Source of the DNA: Rhizobium sp. 18055
GTDB taxonomy: Bacteria > Pseudomonadota > Alphaproteobacteria > Rhizobiales > Rhizobiaceae
Assembly (NCBI RefSeq): GCF_902706285.1
Contig: NZ_CACSKD010000026.1
Span: 1-33,148, forward strand
Reading direction: 5' to 3'
Length of the DNA: 33,148 bases
Positions 23,623 through 31,595 of the stretch are shown piece after piece (positions within the stretch are counted from its first letter, which is position 1; each line of letters starts with the position of its first letter). The notes under the pieces were generated by a model that saw only the letters and a program-made list of their open reading frames with translations, had not been told where the DNA came from and did no database searches. A program made the position numbers and the translations under genes.

Positions 23623-24600
23623 CTATCTCCAGCGCTTCTCATACGCACCGTGCGTCGTCTGCTGCCCTTCACTGAGAGCCCGCAGACGGGCCATGAGGAG
23701 AGAACGGTCGGCAGGAGCCGCTTTGAGGGTCGCCCTGAGCGTTGAAACGACTTCGGCGATATAGGCCTTCCCGCGCTGGCGTCCTTCCACTTTCAATGCT
23801 TTCACCCCGGCCGACCGCAGCTCGTCAAGCTGGTCCATCACATCGAGAGAGACGGGATCTTCAAAGGCGTAGGTTTTGCTGTCGGAGATCTCAAAGCGCC
23901 CCTTGCAGAGCGTCGGGTATCCCGCTGCCTCATCCGCTTGGAACCGATTGATCGTGAAGCCGCCAAGATCCGAAATCATGTCATTGCCCGATTGTCTGTA
24001 GCGAACGTGGCTGGCGGGCGAGCAGACGCCGTTCATATTCGGAGACTTGCCGGTGGCATAGGAGGAAAGCGAGCAGCGGCCTTCGGCCATCACGCAAAGG
24101 CCACCGAAAACGAACACCTCAAGTTCGCAGGTCACACGTTGGGCGATCTTTGCGATGTCCTGGATCGTGAGCGTTCGCGGAAGGACCACCCGCGTCGCGC
24201 GGAAGCTTTCAGCTAGGAAAGTCAAGGCATCCGGGTTTGATGCGGAAGCCTGGACTGAGATGTGAAGCCTTTGATCGGGATATTGTTCGGCCACGTGAGC
24301 CATAAGCCCGAAGTCCGCAACGATGAGTGCGTCTGCGCCGGCCTGCCTTGCCTCTCCGGCGCGACGATACCAAAGCTCTTCCTTGCCGGCGGTCATGAAC
24401 GTGTTCAACGCGACGAAAGTCTTCACCTTGCGGGCTCGCGCGTACGCGATTGCTTCTGTCAGTTCGGAGAGATCAAAGTTCAAACCGGGGAAATTCCGAG
24501 CGTTGGTCTCGTCACGGAAACCGCAATACACGGCGTCTGCACCGGCATCGACGGCTTCGCGAAATGAGGCGGGCGTACCTGCGGGGCAGATCAATTCCAT
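23623..24600 (-). CDS. ubiU: UbiU, O2-independent ubiquinone hydroxylation (U32 family)
   Basis: The 325-residue protein opens with ELICPAGTPASFREAVDAGA and has the U32 peptidase-like barrel. The four cluster ligands fall at Cys169, Cys176, Cys193 and Cys232, which are also the positions reported for E. coli UbiU. Length is as usual for the family (about 330). The start ATG lies within the end of ubiT (10-base overlap), so translation is coupled. With UbiV it acts in the cytoplasm on ring hydroxylation under anoxia. Confidence 0.95.
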   Translation of the reverse strand: MELICPAGTPASFREAVDAGADAVYCGFRDETNARNFPGLNFDLSELTEAIAYARARKVKTFVALNTFMTAGKEELWYRRAGEARQAGADALIVADFGLMAHVAEQYPDQRLHISVQASASNPDALTFLAESFRATRVVLPRTLTIQDIAKIAQRVTCELEVFVFGGLCVMAEGRCSLSSYATGKSPNMNGVCSPASHVRYRQSGNDMISDLGGFTINRFQADEAAGYPTLCKGRFEISDSKTYAFEDPVSLDVMDQLDELRSAGVKALKVEGRQRGKAYIAEVVSTLRATLKAAPADRSLLMARLRALSEGQQTTHGAYEKRWR

Positions 24601-25097
24601 TGCACACCCTGCTTTTTAAGTGCTTCCCGACGCACGAGATTCAACGCCTTAGCGGTCAATGCACCAAGAGGACCTGTCAGCCTGCTCATCGAAGCAACAA
24701 GATCCAGCTCGTTGTCGTCAAGAGCATTTCTAAGAGCGAGGACAGCTTCCATATCGCCGGTCACCAAGAGCTTGCGGGAAAAGAACATTGCGTCGCCGTC
24801 TACGCGTCCTTCCGCTAGTGCGAGCATCAATACCAGCGGCCCGCTTATTGTGGCGTCAGCCATAGGCAGGCTCCCCCGCCTAATCACTGTGAGGGCGCGA
24901 TCGGATGGGCGTATCCAGAACGAGAACGGAAAGTCGTTTGGGATGAATGCGAAGCGCGCCGTATTATACTCCCCGAGCCGATCAAATAGCTTCGGGTGGG
25001 TGCGGAGGGTTTGCTGCAGGAGGATGTCGGCGAATTGAGCCGCGATTGGTAGCGGAACGAATTTTGCAGTTGCCATCAAGCGAGATGGAGCGAGCAT
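24591..25097 (-). CDS. ubiT: UbiT, SCP2-domain accessory factor for anaerobic ubiquinone synthesis
   Basis: The 168-residue protein carries a sterol-carrier SCP2 domain (FAFIPNDFPFSFWIRPSD, PLVLMLALAEGRVDGDAMFF, LVTGDMEAVLALRNALDD) and is close to E. coli UbiT in length (174). UbiT is thought to bind the lipid intermediate and feed UbiU-UbiV. The ATG at 25097 has AAGAGG five bases upstream; 25124 is in frame but lacks this. The open frame continuing upstream to 25835 is a shadow of ubiD. It is the first gene of a minus-strand operon reaching to 22082. A perfect TTG-N8-CAA palindrome lies 60 bases upstream. Confidence 0.92.
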   Translation of the reverse strand: MLAPSRLMATAKFVPLPIAAQFADILLQQTLRTHPKLFDRLGEYNTARFAFIPNDFPFSFWIRPSDRALTVIRRGSLPMADATISGPLVLMLALAEGRVDGDAMFFSRKLLVTGDMEAVLALRNALDDNELDLVASMSRLTGPLGALTAKALNLVRREALKKQGVQWN

Positions 25098-25129
25098 AGG
25101 GGCCTCTTGGATTAGACGGTGCATCCTAG

Positions 25130-25144
25130 TTGCGATCGCAGCAA
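25130..25144. promoter_or_regulatory. Second, odd-spaced palindrome in the ubiT-ubiD promoter
   Basis: TTGCGATCGCAGCAA has TTGC and GCAA arms but nine bases between TTG and CAA, one more than a standard box. Its centre is 63 bases before the proposed ubiD start. It could be a weak second site for the same regulator or a chance repeat. Confidence 0.3.
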
Positions 25145-25150
25145 CGCTAT

Positions 25151-25164
25151 TTGCTCCCGAGCAA
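25151..25164. promoter_or_regulatory. Perfect CRP/FNR (NnrR/Dnr)-type box in the ubiT-ubiD promoter
   Basis: TTGCTCCCGAGCAA is a perfect inverted repeat (TTGCTC / GAGCAA, two-base spacer) and fits TTG-N8-CAA. The GC-rich inner arms resemble NnrR/Dnr more than FNR (TTGAT-N4-ATCAA). It is centred 60.5 bases before the ubiT start. If bound at -41.5, ubiT would have a leader of about 19 bases. Confidence 0.65.
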
Positions 25165-25199
25165 AGACGGCGATGGTTTACCAATGCCATTGCTGGCCG

Positions 25200-26708
25200 A
25201 TGCTGAAAGAAACCCAAAATATTCGACGCCATGTCGATCTCCAGGGCTTTATGTCGGATTTGGCCGACAGAGGACTGCTGGTCGAGGTGCAAGAACCTGT
25301 TTCCCTTGTGCACGAGGTGACGGCGCTTCACAGGAAGGTTTTGCACGAAGGTGGCCCCGCGCTTCTGCTGAGGCGACCCGTCGATGCGGAGGGGGCCATC
25401 TCCAGCATCCCGGTGGTAGCCAATCTTTTCGGCACGAAAGAGCGGATCGAACTCGGTTTTGGGCTGGGACCGGGAGGGTTGCCCCGTCTTGCGGAAGAGC
25501 TTGCGGAACTCCAGCGTCCGACCCCTCCGAAATCGCTTTCCGATGCGTGGGGCAAGCTGCCGCTCCTGAAGGCCGCCGCGTCGATGCGGCCGCGGTATTC
25601 CAGGAAAGCGCCGTGCCAGGAAGTCCTCCTTCAGGCAGACGAGATCGATCTTGGTCGCCTCCCTATACAGTGGTGCTGGCCCGGAGAGCCTGCGCCCCTG
25701 ATCACATGGCCGCTCGTTATAACCTGCAGTCCTGACGATCCCGACGACGTCAACGTCGGGATCTACCGTATGCAGTTGCTTGACAAGCGATCCCTCATCG
25801 TCCGCTGGCTGGCGCATCGAGGGGGCGCGAAGCACTTCCGGCAGTGGCAGCAGAAGGGACTGGACATGCCCGTGGCGGTCGTGATCGGGGTGGATCCGGC
25901 GACGATCCTAGCGGGCGTGATTCCGCTGCCGGAGGGGATGAGCGAGCTTAACTTCTCGGGCCTGCTCCGCGGTTCAAGAACGCTATTGACGAGGTGTAGG
26001 ACTAACGCGCTCAGTGTGCCGTCGAACGCCGAGATCGTGTTGGAGGGCTTCGTCTCGAAGGACGAGATTGCGCCCGAGGGCCCATACGGGGACCACACGG
26101 GCTACTACAACTCGGTCGAAGCTTTCCCGGTCGTTCGGTTGAGTGCGATCACCACCAGGCGCTCTCCCGTCTATCTGACTACGTACACGGGGAGGCCCCC
26201 GGACGAGCCGTCCGTACTCGGCGAGGCGATGACCGAACTCTTCGTTCCGATCGCGAAACGTCAGTTTCCAGAGATTACCGACCTCTGGCTTCCGCCAGAA
26301 GCCTGCTCCTATCGTGCGGCGGTCGTTGCAATCGACAAACGATATCCTGGGCAGGCTCGGAGGGTGATGATGGGCCTTTGGTCGATGCTTCCACAGTTCA
26401 ACTACACAAAGCTTGTTATCGTCGTTGATTCCGGCATCTCCGTTCGCCGTTGGGACGACGTGCTATGGGCGATCTCGACCCGTTTCGACGCCGCGCGCGA
26501 CCTTGTAGTTCTCGAGAACACGCCGATCGACTACCTAGACTTCGCATCTCCCACGTCAGGACTCGGAACGAAGATGGGAATCGACGCGACGAATAAAATC
26601 GGTGGGGAGACGGAACGGGAATGGGGACTGGAACTTCATATGCCTGAAGAGCTCTCACGAAGGGCGAACGACATATGGGAAAGGACAAGGCATGCTTTCG
26701 CGCGCTGA
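25200..26708 (+). CDS. ubiD: UbiD-family prenylated-FMN decarboxylase
   Basis: The protein (502 residues from MLKETQNIRRHVD) has UbiD landmarks: GFMSDLADRGLLVEV at the start, NVGIYRMQLLDK, the loop EIVLEGFV, EGPYGDHTGYY with the catalytic Glu, GRPPDEPSVLGEA and TKMGIDATNKIGGE. UbiD removes the ring carboxyl of the ubiquinone precursor with a prenylated FMN made by UbiX, encoded directly downstream. The ATG at 25200 fits the family start; GTG/ATG starts from 25119 on would add poorly conserved residues and overlap ubiT. Ribosome binding sequence is weak. It is divergent from ubiT, so both arms of the anaerobic pathway share one promoter region. Confidence 0.9.
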   Translation: MLKETQNIRRHVDLQGFMSDLADRGLLVEVQEPVSLVHEVTALHRKVLHEGGPALLLRRPVDAEGAISSIPVVANLFGTKERIELGFGLGPGGLPRLAEELAELQRPTPPKSLSDAWGKLPLLKAAASMRPRYSRKAPCQEVLLQADEIDLGRLPIQWCWPGEPAPLITWPLVITCSPDDPDDVNVGIYRMQLLDKRSLIVRWLAHRGGAKHFRQWQQKGLDMPVAVVIGVDPATILAGVIPLPEGMSELNFSGLLRGSRTLLTRCRTNALSVPSNAEIVLEGFVSKDEIAPEGPYGDHTGYYNSVEAFPVVRLSAITTRRSPVYLTTYTGRPPDEPSVLGEAMTELFVPIAKRQFPEITDLWLPPEACSYRAAVVAIDKRYPGQARRVMMGLWSMLPQFNYTKLVIVVDSGISVRRWDDVLWAISTRFDAARDLVVLENTPIDYLDFASPTSGLGTKMGIDATNKIGGETEREWGLELHMPEELSRRANDIWERTRHAFAR

Positions 26709-27330
26709 TGGTTACGACGTCGTCGTCGGAGTGAGTGGCGCATCCGGCGCCTCTCTCGGCGTGGCTGTCGTGGATCGTCTAACGGCCGCCGGGATAAGAG
26801 TGCATATCGTCGTGACAGAGGCCGCGAAGCGGACCTTGGCGCACGAGGTGGGGTCCGAGGCGCACGGAAGGCTGCTCCTAAACGCCCACCGCTGCTATGA
26901 CGACAAGGATATCGGGGCGGCAATCGCAAGCGGGTCGTTTCCCGTTTCTGGGATGATCGTGGCTCCATGCTCCATGAAGACGCTCGCGGCAGTCGCGACC
27001 GGCCTTTCGGAAAATCTTCTTGCTCGCGCCGCAGACGTCCAACTCAAGGAGCGCCGTCGACTCGTGCTGCTAACACGCGAGACGCCTCTTCATTTAGGTC
27101 ACCTCCGGAACATGACGAACGTCACCGAAATGGGCGCGATCGTGATGCCGCCAGTGCCCGCCTTCTACAATCGGCCGACATCCGTCGAGGATATCATCGA
27201 CCATCTTGCTGCTCGAGCAATCGATCTCCTTGGCTTACCCCTGCCTCATCAGTCTAGGCCGTGGAACGGAGAACCTTCCTTTGCTCAGCCGAAGATCGCT
27301 ATCGGATCAGCACCAAAGAGCATCGCGTGA
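26692..27330 (+). CDS. ubiX: UbiX, flavin prenyltransferase
   Basis: UbiX attaches a dimethylallyl group to FMN to make the UbiD cofactor. The 212-residue protein has the flavoprotein start VVVGVSGASGASLGV, the conserved VAPCSMKTLAAVATG and LLTRETPLHLGHLRNM, and the usual length. The ATG at 26692 has AAGG upstream and lies 17 bases inside ubiD, so the two are coupled. Its 3' end runs 46 bases into the convergent nnrU gene. Confidence 0.93.
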   Translation: MLSRADGYDVVVGVSGASGASLGVAVVDRLTAAGIRVHIVVTEAAKRTLAHEVGSEAHGRLLLNAHRCYDDKDIGAAIASGSFPVSGMIVAPCSMKTLAAVATGLSENLLARAADVQLKERRRLVLLTRETPLHLGHLRNMTNVTEMGAIVMPPVPAFYNRPTSVEDIIDHLAARAIDLLGLPLPHQSRPWNGEPSFAQPKIAIGSAPKSIA

Positions 27331-27965
27331 CCGCCTCCGAGAATAAGCCAGCAGACTAGTGCGACAGTGACTGCGAAAGCGAGGATCATCGCTCGGTCTA
27401 CCGAGAGGCGGTGCCCGGCAAACATGGCGGCGAACGGTACGATACCCGTATTTCTAGAGAGAGCCGACCAGCGATCACCTAGACGTCGCCTGGCACGCTT
27501 TTCTGTCATCGGGATCGCTCCGAGAGCGAACATGGCGAAGCCGCCGAACAACAACACGGATCGAAGATCTCCGTTTGCTACGATATGCCCAACGGCCCAG
27601 ATGGCGAAACCCCACAAGACAGGGTGTCTTGTAATTCGCGCGACTGCGGCGACTTCTTCAGAAGAGCGGACGGAAACTGAGAGTGGATTCCTACTTAAGA
27701 GCCCTGCGATTACGAGAAAACCGCCCAACGGTGCCAAGGCGAAAGTCACGACCGCCTGCCATGGATGTAGATCCCAAAGAGGTATGTAGTCGAGGGACAG
27801 AGCGGCTGAGAACAACCACACGAGCGCGGCGACGGACGCGGCAGAATAGCCGATGAAGTACGCCGGCCGTCCAAGGCGGCCAATGATACCCGCACGGATC
27901 GCAGGCAATGCCGGTATCGAATGCAATAATAGGAAGATTGCGAAGGCAGAGAAAAACGAGATCAT
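27285..27965 (-). CDS. nnrU: NnrU-family membrane protein
   Basis: The 226-residue protein has about six hydrophobic segments and the NnrU signature: opening FSAFAIFLLLHSIPALPAIR, ARITRHPVLWGFAIWAVGHI in the middle and a late RLGDRWSAL. NnrU is required for or linked to nitric oxide and nitrite respiration in rhizobia, role unclear. The ATG at 27965 has AGGAG seven bases upstream. A TTGAT-containing box lies 53.5 bases upstream. It overlaps the 3' end of ubiX on the other strand. Confidence 0.85.
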   Translation of the reverse strand: MISFFSAFAIFLLLHSIPALPAIRAGIIGRLGRPAYFIGYSAASVAALVWLFSAALSLDYIPLWDLHPWQAVVTFALAPLGGFLVIAGLLSRNPLSVSVRSSEEVAAVARITRHPVLWGFAIWAVGHIVANGDLRSVLLFGGFAMFALGAIPMTEKRARRRLGDRWSALSRNTGIVPFAAMFAGHRLSVDRAMILAFAVTVALVCWLILGGGHAMLFGADPIAIFG

Positions 27966-28011
27966 TGAGGACTCCTTGCTCTCCAAATAGCATCATCTTC
28001 AGAAATGCAGT

Positions 28012-28025
28012 TTGATCGTCGTCAA
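28012..28025 (-). promoter_or_regulatory. CRP/FNR-type box upstream of nnrU
   Basis: TTGATCGTCGTCAA fits TTG-N8-CAA, with a consensus FNR left half (TTGAT). Its centre lies 53.5 bases before the nnrU start codon. Confidence 0.55.
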
Positions 28026-28238
28026 TCATCCGGTCCTCCATGGGATGGATCCGCAACCGTCGTTTGCCATTGTTCTTGCGCCCCGATATGGATCGGGTTT
28101 CCAACTGAGCAAAGGTCTTGGGGACGTGGCTTTCCCCTTTTCGGCGAAGGAGTTCGCCTCTTGTCAACAGGAGTTTCCGAAACGCCAGCCGATCGCAAAG
28201 CGGCCTAGCCTTGGAACGACGGCGGCAGTCACGCGTCT

Positions 28239-28252
28239 TTGCGCCAGCGCAA
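28239..28252 (+). promoter_or_regulatory. Perfect CRP/FNR (NnrR/Dnr)-type box upstream of ftrA
   Basis: TTGCGCCAGCGCAA is a perfect palindrome (TTGCGC / GCGCAA). It has the same GC-rich inner arms as the ubiT box. Its centre lies 67.5 bases before the ftrA start, leaving a leader of about 26 bases if it acts at -41.5. Confidence 0.65.
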
Positions 28253-28312
28253 AGAACGAACTGATCCAGGTCTCTAAATATGACGCCGTCACTCATCTTT
28301 AGGGGTCCTTTT

Positions 28313-28855
28313 ATGCTGCGCATTCGTTCTCTCTGCTTTGCTCCCGCCGCACTTGCTGCCATGCCGCTCGTTCTTCATGCCGCAGAGTTTCCAATCGGCG
28401 CGCCTCAGGTGGCGGGTGGCATGGAGGTTGCCGCGGTATACCTGCAGCCGATCGAGATGGACCCGCCTGGAATGATGCGACCGGCAGTAGAATCCGATGT
28501 TCATCTCGAAGCGGACATTCACGCCACGAGTGACAACGCGAACGGATTTGCAGAAGGAGACTGGGTTCCAAACCTTCACGTTGAATATAAGGTGAAAAAC
28601 CTCGACAACGGCGCGGAGCAGGCTGGCGCTCTCGAGCCGATGGTTGCAAGTGATGGTCCGCACTACGGTGACAATGTCAAGCTGTCTGGTCCCGGTCGCT
28701 ATGCGGTCGAGATCACCGTGCATCCCGGTGGTCATGGCATGATGAGTTTTGGCCGCCACGTCGACAAGGAAACCGGCGTTGCCCCCTGGCCCGAGACGTT
28801 TTCCCTCAACTATGACTTCGTTTTCGCGGGGGTCGGAAAGAAGGGTGGCTACTGA
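28313..28855 (+). CDS. ftrA: FtrA, periplasmic P19-type iron-binding protein
   Basis: A signal peptide (MLRIRSLCFAPAALAAMPLV, cut after HAA) leads into a P19/Tp34-family domain: EFPIGAPQVAGGMEVAAVYL, HLEADIHAT, VPNLHVEYKVKN, and a His/Met-rich GGHGMMSFGRH. The conserved His and Met residues bind iron and copper in relatives. In Brucella the ftrABCD products import ferrous iron. The ATG at 28313 has AGGGG upstream; the ORF opens earlier at 28280 but without this. The stop shares bases with the ftrB start (TGATG). Confidence 0.88.
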   Translation: MLRIRSLCFAPAALAAMPLVLHAAEFPIGAPQVAGGMEVAAVYLQPIEMDPPGMMRPAVESDVHLEADIHATSDNANGFAEGDWVPNLHVEYKVKNLDNGAEQAGALEPMVASDGPHYGDNVKLSGPGRYAVEITVHPGGHGMMSFGRHVDKETGVAPWPETFSLNYDFVFAGVGKKGGY

Positions 28856-29196
28856 TGCGCGCAGCCAGGCCACTGACCGTCCTGCCATTGCTTTTTGCAT
28901 GCCTGGCATCGCCGACGGTTGCTGAGGAAGAAGCCCCCGTTTTCGCCGTGCATTTTAGCAACGGCGTAATATCTCCATCCATCCTTGAAGTTCCGGCAGA
29001 TAAGCGGTTCAAGATCGAGCTTTATAACGACGGTTCGACGCCAATTGAGTTCGAGAGCATTCCACTTCGAAAGGAAAAGGTACTTGCTCCGGGAGCGTCG
29101 AGCTTTCTCGTTTTTCGCTCTTTGAAAGCCGGCGACTACGCGTTCTTCGACGATTTCCACCTCGACATGCCGCCCGCCAGGCTGATCGCGAAATGA
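28855..29196 (+). CDS. ftrB: FtrB, periplasmic cupredoxin-like protein
   Basis: The 113-residue protein has a signal peptide (MRAARPLTVLPLLFACLAS) and a cupredoxin-fold domain (VHFSNGVISPSILEVPADKR, IELYNDGSTPIEFES, LKAGDYAFFDDFH). In Brucella the copper-binding FtrB is proposed to oxidise iron for the FtrC permease. The classical cupredoxin Cys ligand is not present; Met and His near the C-terminus (FHLDMPP) could bind metal. It is coupled at both ends by overlapping start and stop codons. Confidence 0.8.
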   Translation: MRAARPLTVLPLLFACLASPTVAEEEAPVFAVHFSNGVISPSILEVPADKRFKIELYNDGSTPIEFESIPLRKEKVLAPGASSFLVFRSLKAGDYAFFDDFHLDMPPARLIAK

Positions 29197-30047
29197 CGTA
29201 TCAAACCTTTCTCGAATCGTTCAGGATCGCCACTGTCGTGTGGCGCGAATCCTTCGAAGCCCTGCTCGTTATCGCCATCCTACAAGCTTGGACGGTGCAT
29301 GAGAGCGTGGAGACCCGGCGGCGGGCTGCCAGATCGATCGCCGGCGGCGCGGCGGTCGGAATGCTGACCGCCGTCGGACTTGCCTTTTTGATGGGCGAAG
29401 CTTCCGATTTTCTCGACGGGGACCGCGAAGACTTTCTTCAACTGATCCTGGCCGCGACGGCGTCCGCGCTTATGCTCCGTATGGTCTTCTGGATGCGAAG
29501 CTCTGCACGTGATGCTTCGAATGACATGAAATCGCGGGCCGCAGGAATTGGGAAGACCGGCAACTGGACGGCGCTCGGCCTGCTCGCTGCACTTGCGGTC
29601 GCCAGAGAAGGTGCCGAGACTGTGGTCTTTCTTTTCGGAATGCTTTCCGGGTCGGACTTGGGAAGCGCAGGTCTCGTCGCCGGATCCGGCACATTAGGGC
29701 TGGGGGCGGCGCTCATGACCCTGCTGGCGTTCCGGTCTGGTGCCTCCGCCTTTTCCAAAAAAGCAGTTCTGACGTTCAGCCAGATTTTACTCTTGGTGTT
29801 GGGAAGCGGCCTGCTGATGACCGCGTTGGACAAGGCCGTTTCACTTGATTTCATCTCGACGATGACTTCTCCCCTCTGGGATACGAGTTGTCTCCTAGAC
29901 GATGCCACCGGGCCTGGCGCATTCATATCAGGACTAACCGGGTACCGGGCTCGACCTGAACTTCTTCCCCTGCTTACGCTGGGCGGCTACTGGACGATGG
30001 CGTTGCTGGCATATGCTTCGCCCGTTGCAAATAAGGCTCACGCATGA
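29193..30047 (+). CDS. ftrC: FtrC, FTR1-family iron permease
   Basis: The 284-residue membrane protein has about seven hydrophobic segments and the two iron-pathway motifs of FTR1 permeases, RESFE (VVWRESFEALLVIAI) and REGAE (AVAREGAETVVFLFG). It imports iron across the inner membrane, with FtrA and FtrB supplying it from the periplasm. It overlaps ftrB and ftrD by ATGA. Confidence 0.92.
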   Translation: MTYQTFLESFRIATVVWRESFEALLVIAILQAWTVHESVETRRRAARSIAGGAAVGMLTAVGLAFLMGEASDFLDGDREDFLQLILAATASALMLRMVFWMRSSARDASNDMKSRAAGIGKTGNWTALGLLAALAVAREGAETVVFLFGMLSGSDLGSAGLVAGSGTLGLGAALMTLLAFRSGASAFSKKAVLTFSQILLLVLGSGLLMTALDKAVSLDFISTMTSPLWDTSCLLDDATGPGAFISGLTGYRARPELLPLLTLGGYWTMALLAYASPVANKAHA

Positions 30048-31426
30048 CCACGGCGCAAAGTTTTGGTGGAAGGTTTGTCAGCGGACTGGGTGACGTACTT
30101 CTAAGGTACCAGTCCGGGATCCGCCGAATGCAGTGGGTGATGATCGCGGCCTACGTTGCTCTGCTCGTTGTCCCGCTAACCCTTCCGCTGCCTGGAGGCA
30201 GCGATTACATCTGGAACAACCTTGCGCGCTTTGTGCAGTTCGTGTTCTGGGGCATCTGGTGGCCTTTTGTCATCTTGGGAACAGCCCTGGTTGGTAGGTT
30301 CTGGTGCGGGCTGCTCTGCCCAGAAGGAGCTCTTTCGGAATTCGCAAGCGAGCGGGGAGCGGGCAGGGCTATACCAAGCTGGATGAAATGGTCCGGGTGG
30401 CCGGTGGTGGCTTTCATTTCCACGACTATTTATGGCCAGCTCACAAGCATCTACCAGTATCCCAAACCCGCCGCGCTCTTACTCGGCGGATCGACGCTAG
30501 CGGCGATGGTCGTCGGCGCGCGCTATGGGAAGGCAAAACGCGTCTGGTGCAGGTTTCTATGCCCGGTGAGCGGAGTCTTCGGCACCGTGTCGAAGGTTGC
30601 TCCCTTGCATTTCCGGGTCGAGCCGGACGCCTGGAAACGCTCGTCGCCGGCGGAGATCGCCGGCGTGAACTGCGCGCCCCTCATTCCAATCAAGACTATG
30701 CAGGGAAGTTCGGCCTGCCACATGTGTGGACGCTGCAGCGGGCATCGAGGCGCGATCCGGCTCGCATGGCGCAAGCCGGCGGCGGACATTGTGTGCGGAT
30801 CCGGCCGAATGGCAGCTCGATGGGACACCATCCTCATCATACCGATACTCCTCGGGCTAGTCCCCGCAGCCCTTCACTGGACGGCCAGCGGAGCGTTCCA
30901 AGCCATGAGGACTTGGTTGGTCGAGCGGTGCGTCGAGCTGGGCTTTATGTGGCCGTTGTCGCTCCGGCTTCCTTGGTGGCTGCTGACGAACTATCCATCA
31001 GTCAACGACGTGATGAATGTAGTCGATGCTGTCAGTCTGTTGGCGTTTGTTGCTCTCGGAGCATTCACGTCGTCTGTCCTGTTCCTGCTCCCGCTCGCGG
31101 CGGCGGCGGCAATCCTCCGCCGGAAGGGGAAGGTCGTCCATCACCTTGCCCAGGCGATGATTCCGCTCGCGACTTCATCGCTATTTTGTGGCCTTCTCGC
31201 ACTGACAACAAGCCAGCTCCGAGCTGACGGGATTAATGTGCCAGGCGTCGATGCCGCCCGTGGAGCGTTAGTAGTTGTCGCCGGGCTTTGGTCGGTGGAA
31301 CTCTTCTTCAGGATTTCGAGCGTCTATTGCAGGTCGCTCAACCTGCGCATTTTAGCGACGGCACCTATGGGCATGGCTGTTGCCGCGTTCTCAGCAACTT
31401 GGCTGTTCATGTTCTTGGGAGGCTGA
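30044..31426 (+). CDS. ftrD: FtrD, membrane 4Fe-4S ferredoxin-like protein (NapH/NosR type)
   Basis: The 460-residue protein has several transmembrane helices, two CxxxCP motifs (CGLLCPEG and CRFLCPVSG) as in NapH/NosR/RdxA proteins, and a cytoplasmic CHMCGRCSGH cluster. In the Brucella ftr operon FtrD is thought to accept or supply electrons during iron oxidation and uptake. The last third is hydrophobic and unusually long for the family, ending in FLGG. Expected partners ftrABC are directly upstream and overlap. Confidence 0.88.
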   Translation: MTTAQSFGGRFVSGLGDVLLRYQSGIRRMQWVMIAAYVALLVVPLTLPLPGGSDYIWNNLARFVQFVFWGIWWPFVILGTALVGRFWCGLLCPEGALSEFASERGAGRAIPSWMKWSGWPVVAFISTTIYGQLTSIYQYPKPAALLLGGSTLAAMVVGARYGKAKRVWCRFLCPVSGVFGTVSKVAPLHFRVEPDAWKRSSPAEIAGVNCAPLIPIKTMQGSSACHMCGRCSGHRGAIRLAWRKPAADIVCGSGRMAARWDTILIIPILLGLVPAALHWTASGAFQAMRTWLVERCVELGFMWPLSLRLPWWLLTNYPSVNDVMNVVDAVSLLAFVALGAFTSSVLFLLPLAAAAAILRRKGKVVHHLAQAMIPLATSSLFCGLLALTTSQLRADGINVPGVDAARGALVVVAGLWSVELFFRISSVYCRSLNLRILATAPMGMAVAAFSATWLFMFLGG

Positions 31427-31431
31427 TCCAC

Positions 31432-31569
31432 TCAGGTCAGCCGGAGCTTTCCGGCTGACCTTCGCACTACAGATTGGTTGCTTGCCGTAGATTGAGCCGT
31501 GACGGGCTCACGCAGCGCAACTCGCCGCGACTTTTTGATTTCGATTACGAAGGGCTTCTTCTTTTGCAT
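31432..31569 (-). CDS. Small basic protein, 45 aa
   Basis: Starts with ATG at 31569 (MQKKKPFVIEIKKSRRVALR) after an excellent ribosome binding site GAGGAAG. It is strongly basic with no membrane segment. Its last codons lie in the hairpin shared with the ftrD terminator, and it ends just five bases from the ftrD stop on the other strand. It is too short for a firm call, but the start signal and compact placement support a real gene. Function unknown. Confidence 0.5.
   Translation of the reverse strand: MQKKKPFVIEIKKSRRVALREPVTAQSTASNQSVVRRSAGKLRLT
31435..31460. terminator. Perfect hairpin after ftrD
   Basis: An 11-base stem (GGTCAGCCGGA / TCCGGCTGACC) with a GCTT loop, nine bases after the ftrD stop. 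There is only a short T run on either strand, so termination would be weak or two-way. The 3' end of the small minus-strand gene lies inside it. Confidence 0.6.
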
Positions 31570-31595
31570 GATCTTCCTCGGAAAATGAAACAGGT

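Larger units (their letters stand above)
27966..28312. promoter_or_regulatory. Divergent nnrU-ftrA intergenic region
   Basis: This 347-base stretch holds two CRP/FNR-type boxes, one near each gene, listed separately. The frames that cross it on both strands show no recognised protein and no ribosome binding site, so I see no gene here. Confidence 0.5.

Noticed and set aside
25098..25835. Upstream extension of the ubiT frame
   Set aside because: The added 245 codons are the complement of ubiD and have no SCP2-like sequence; the real start is at 25097 with a ribosome binding site.
27691..28362. 223-codon minus-strand frame upstream of ftrA
   Set aside because: It overlaps nnrU, the boxes and the ftrA start; no motif or start signal.
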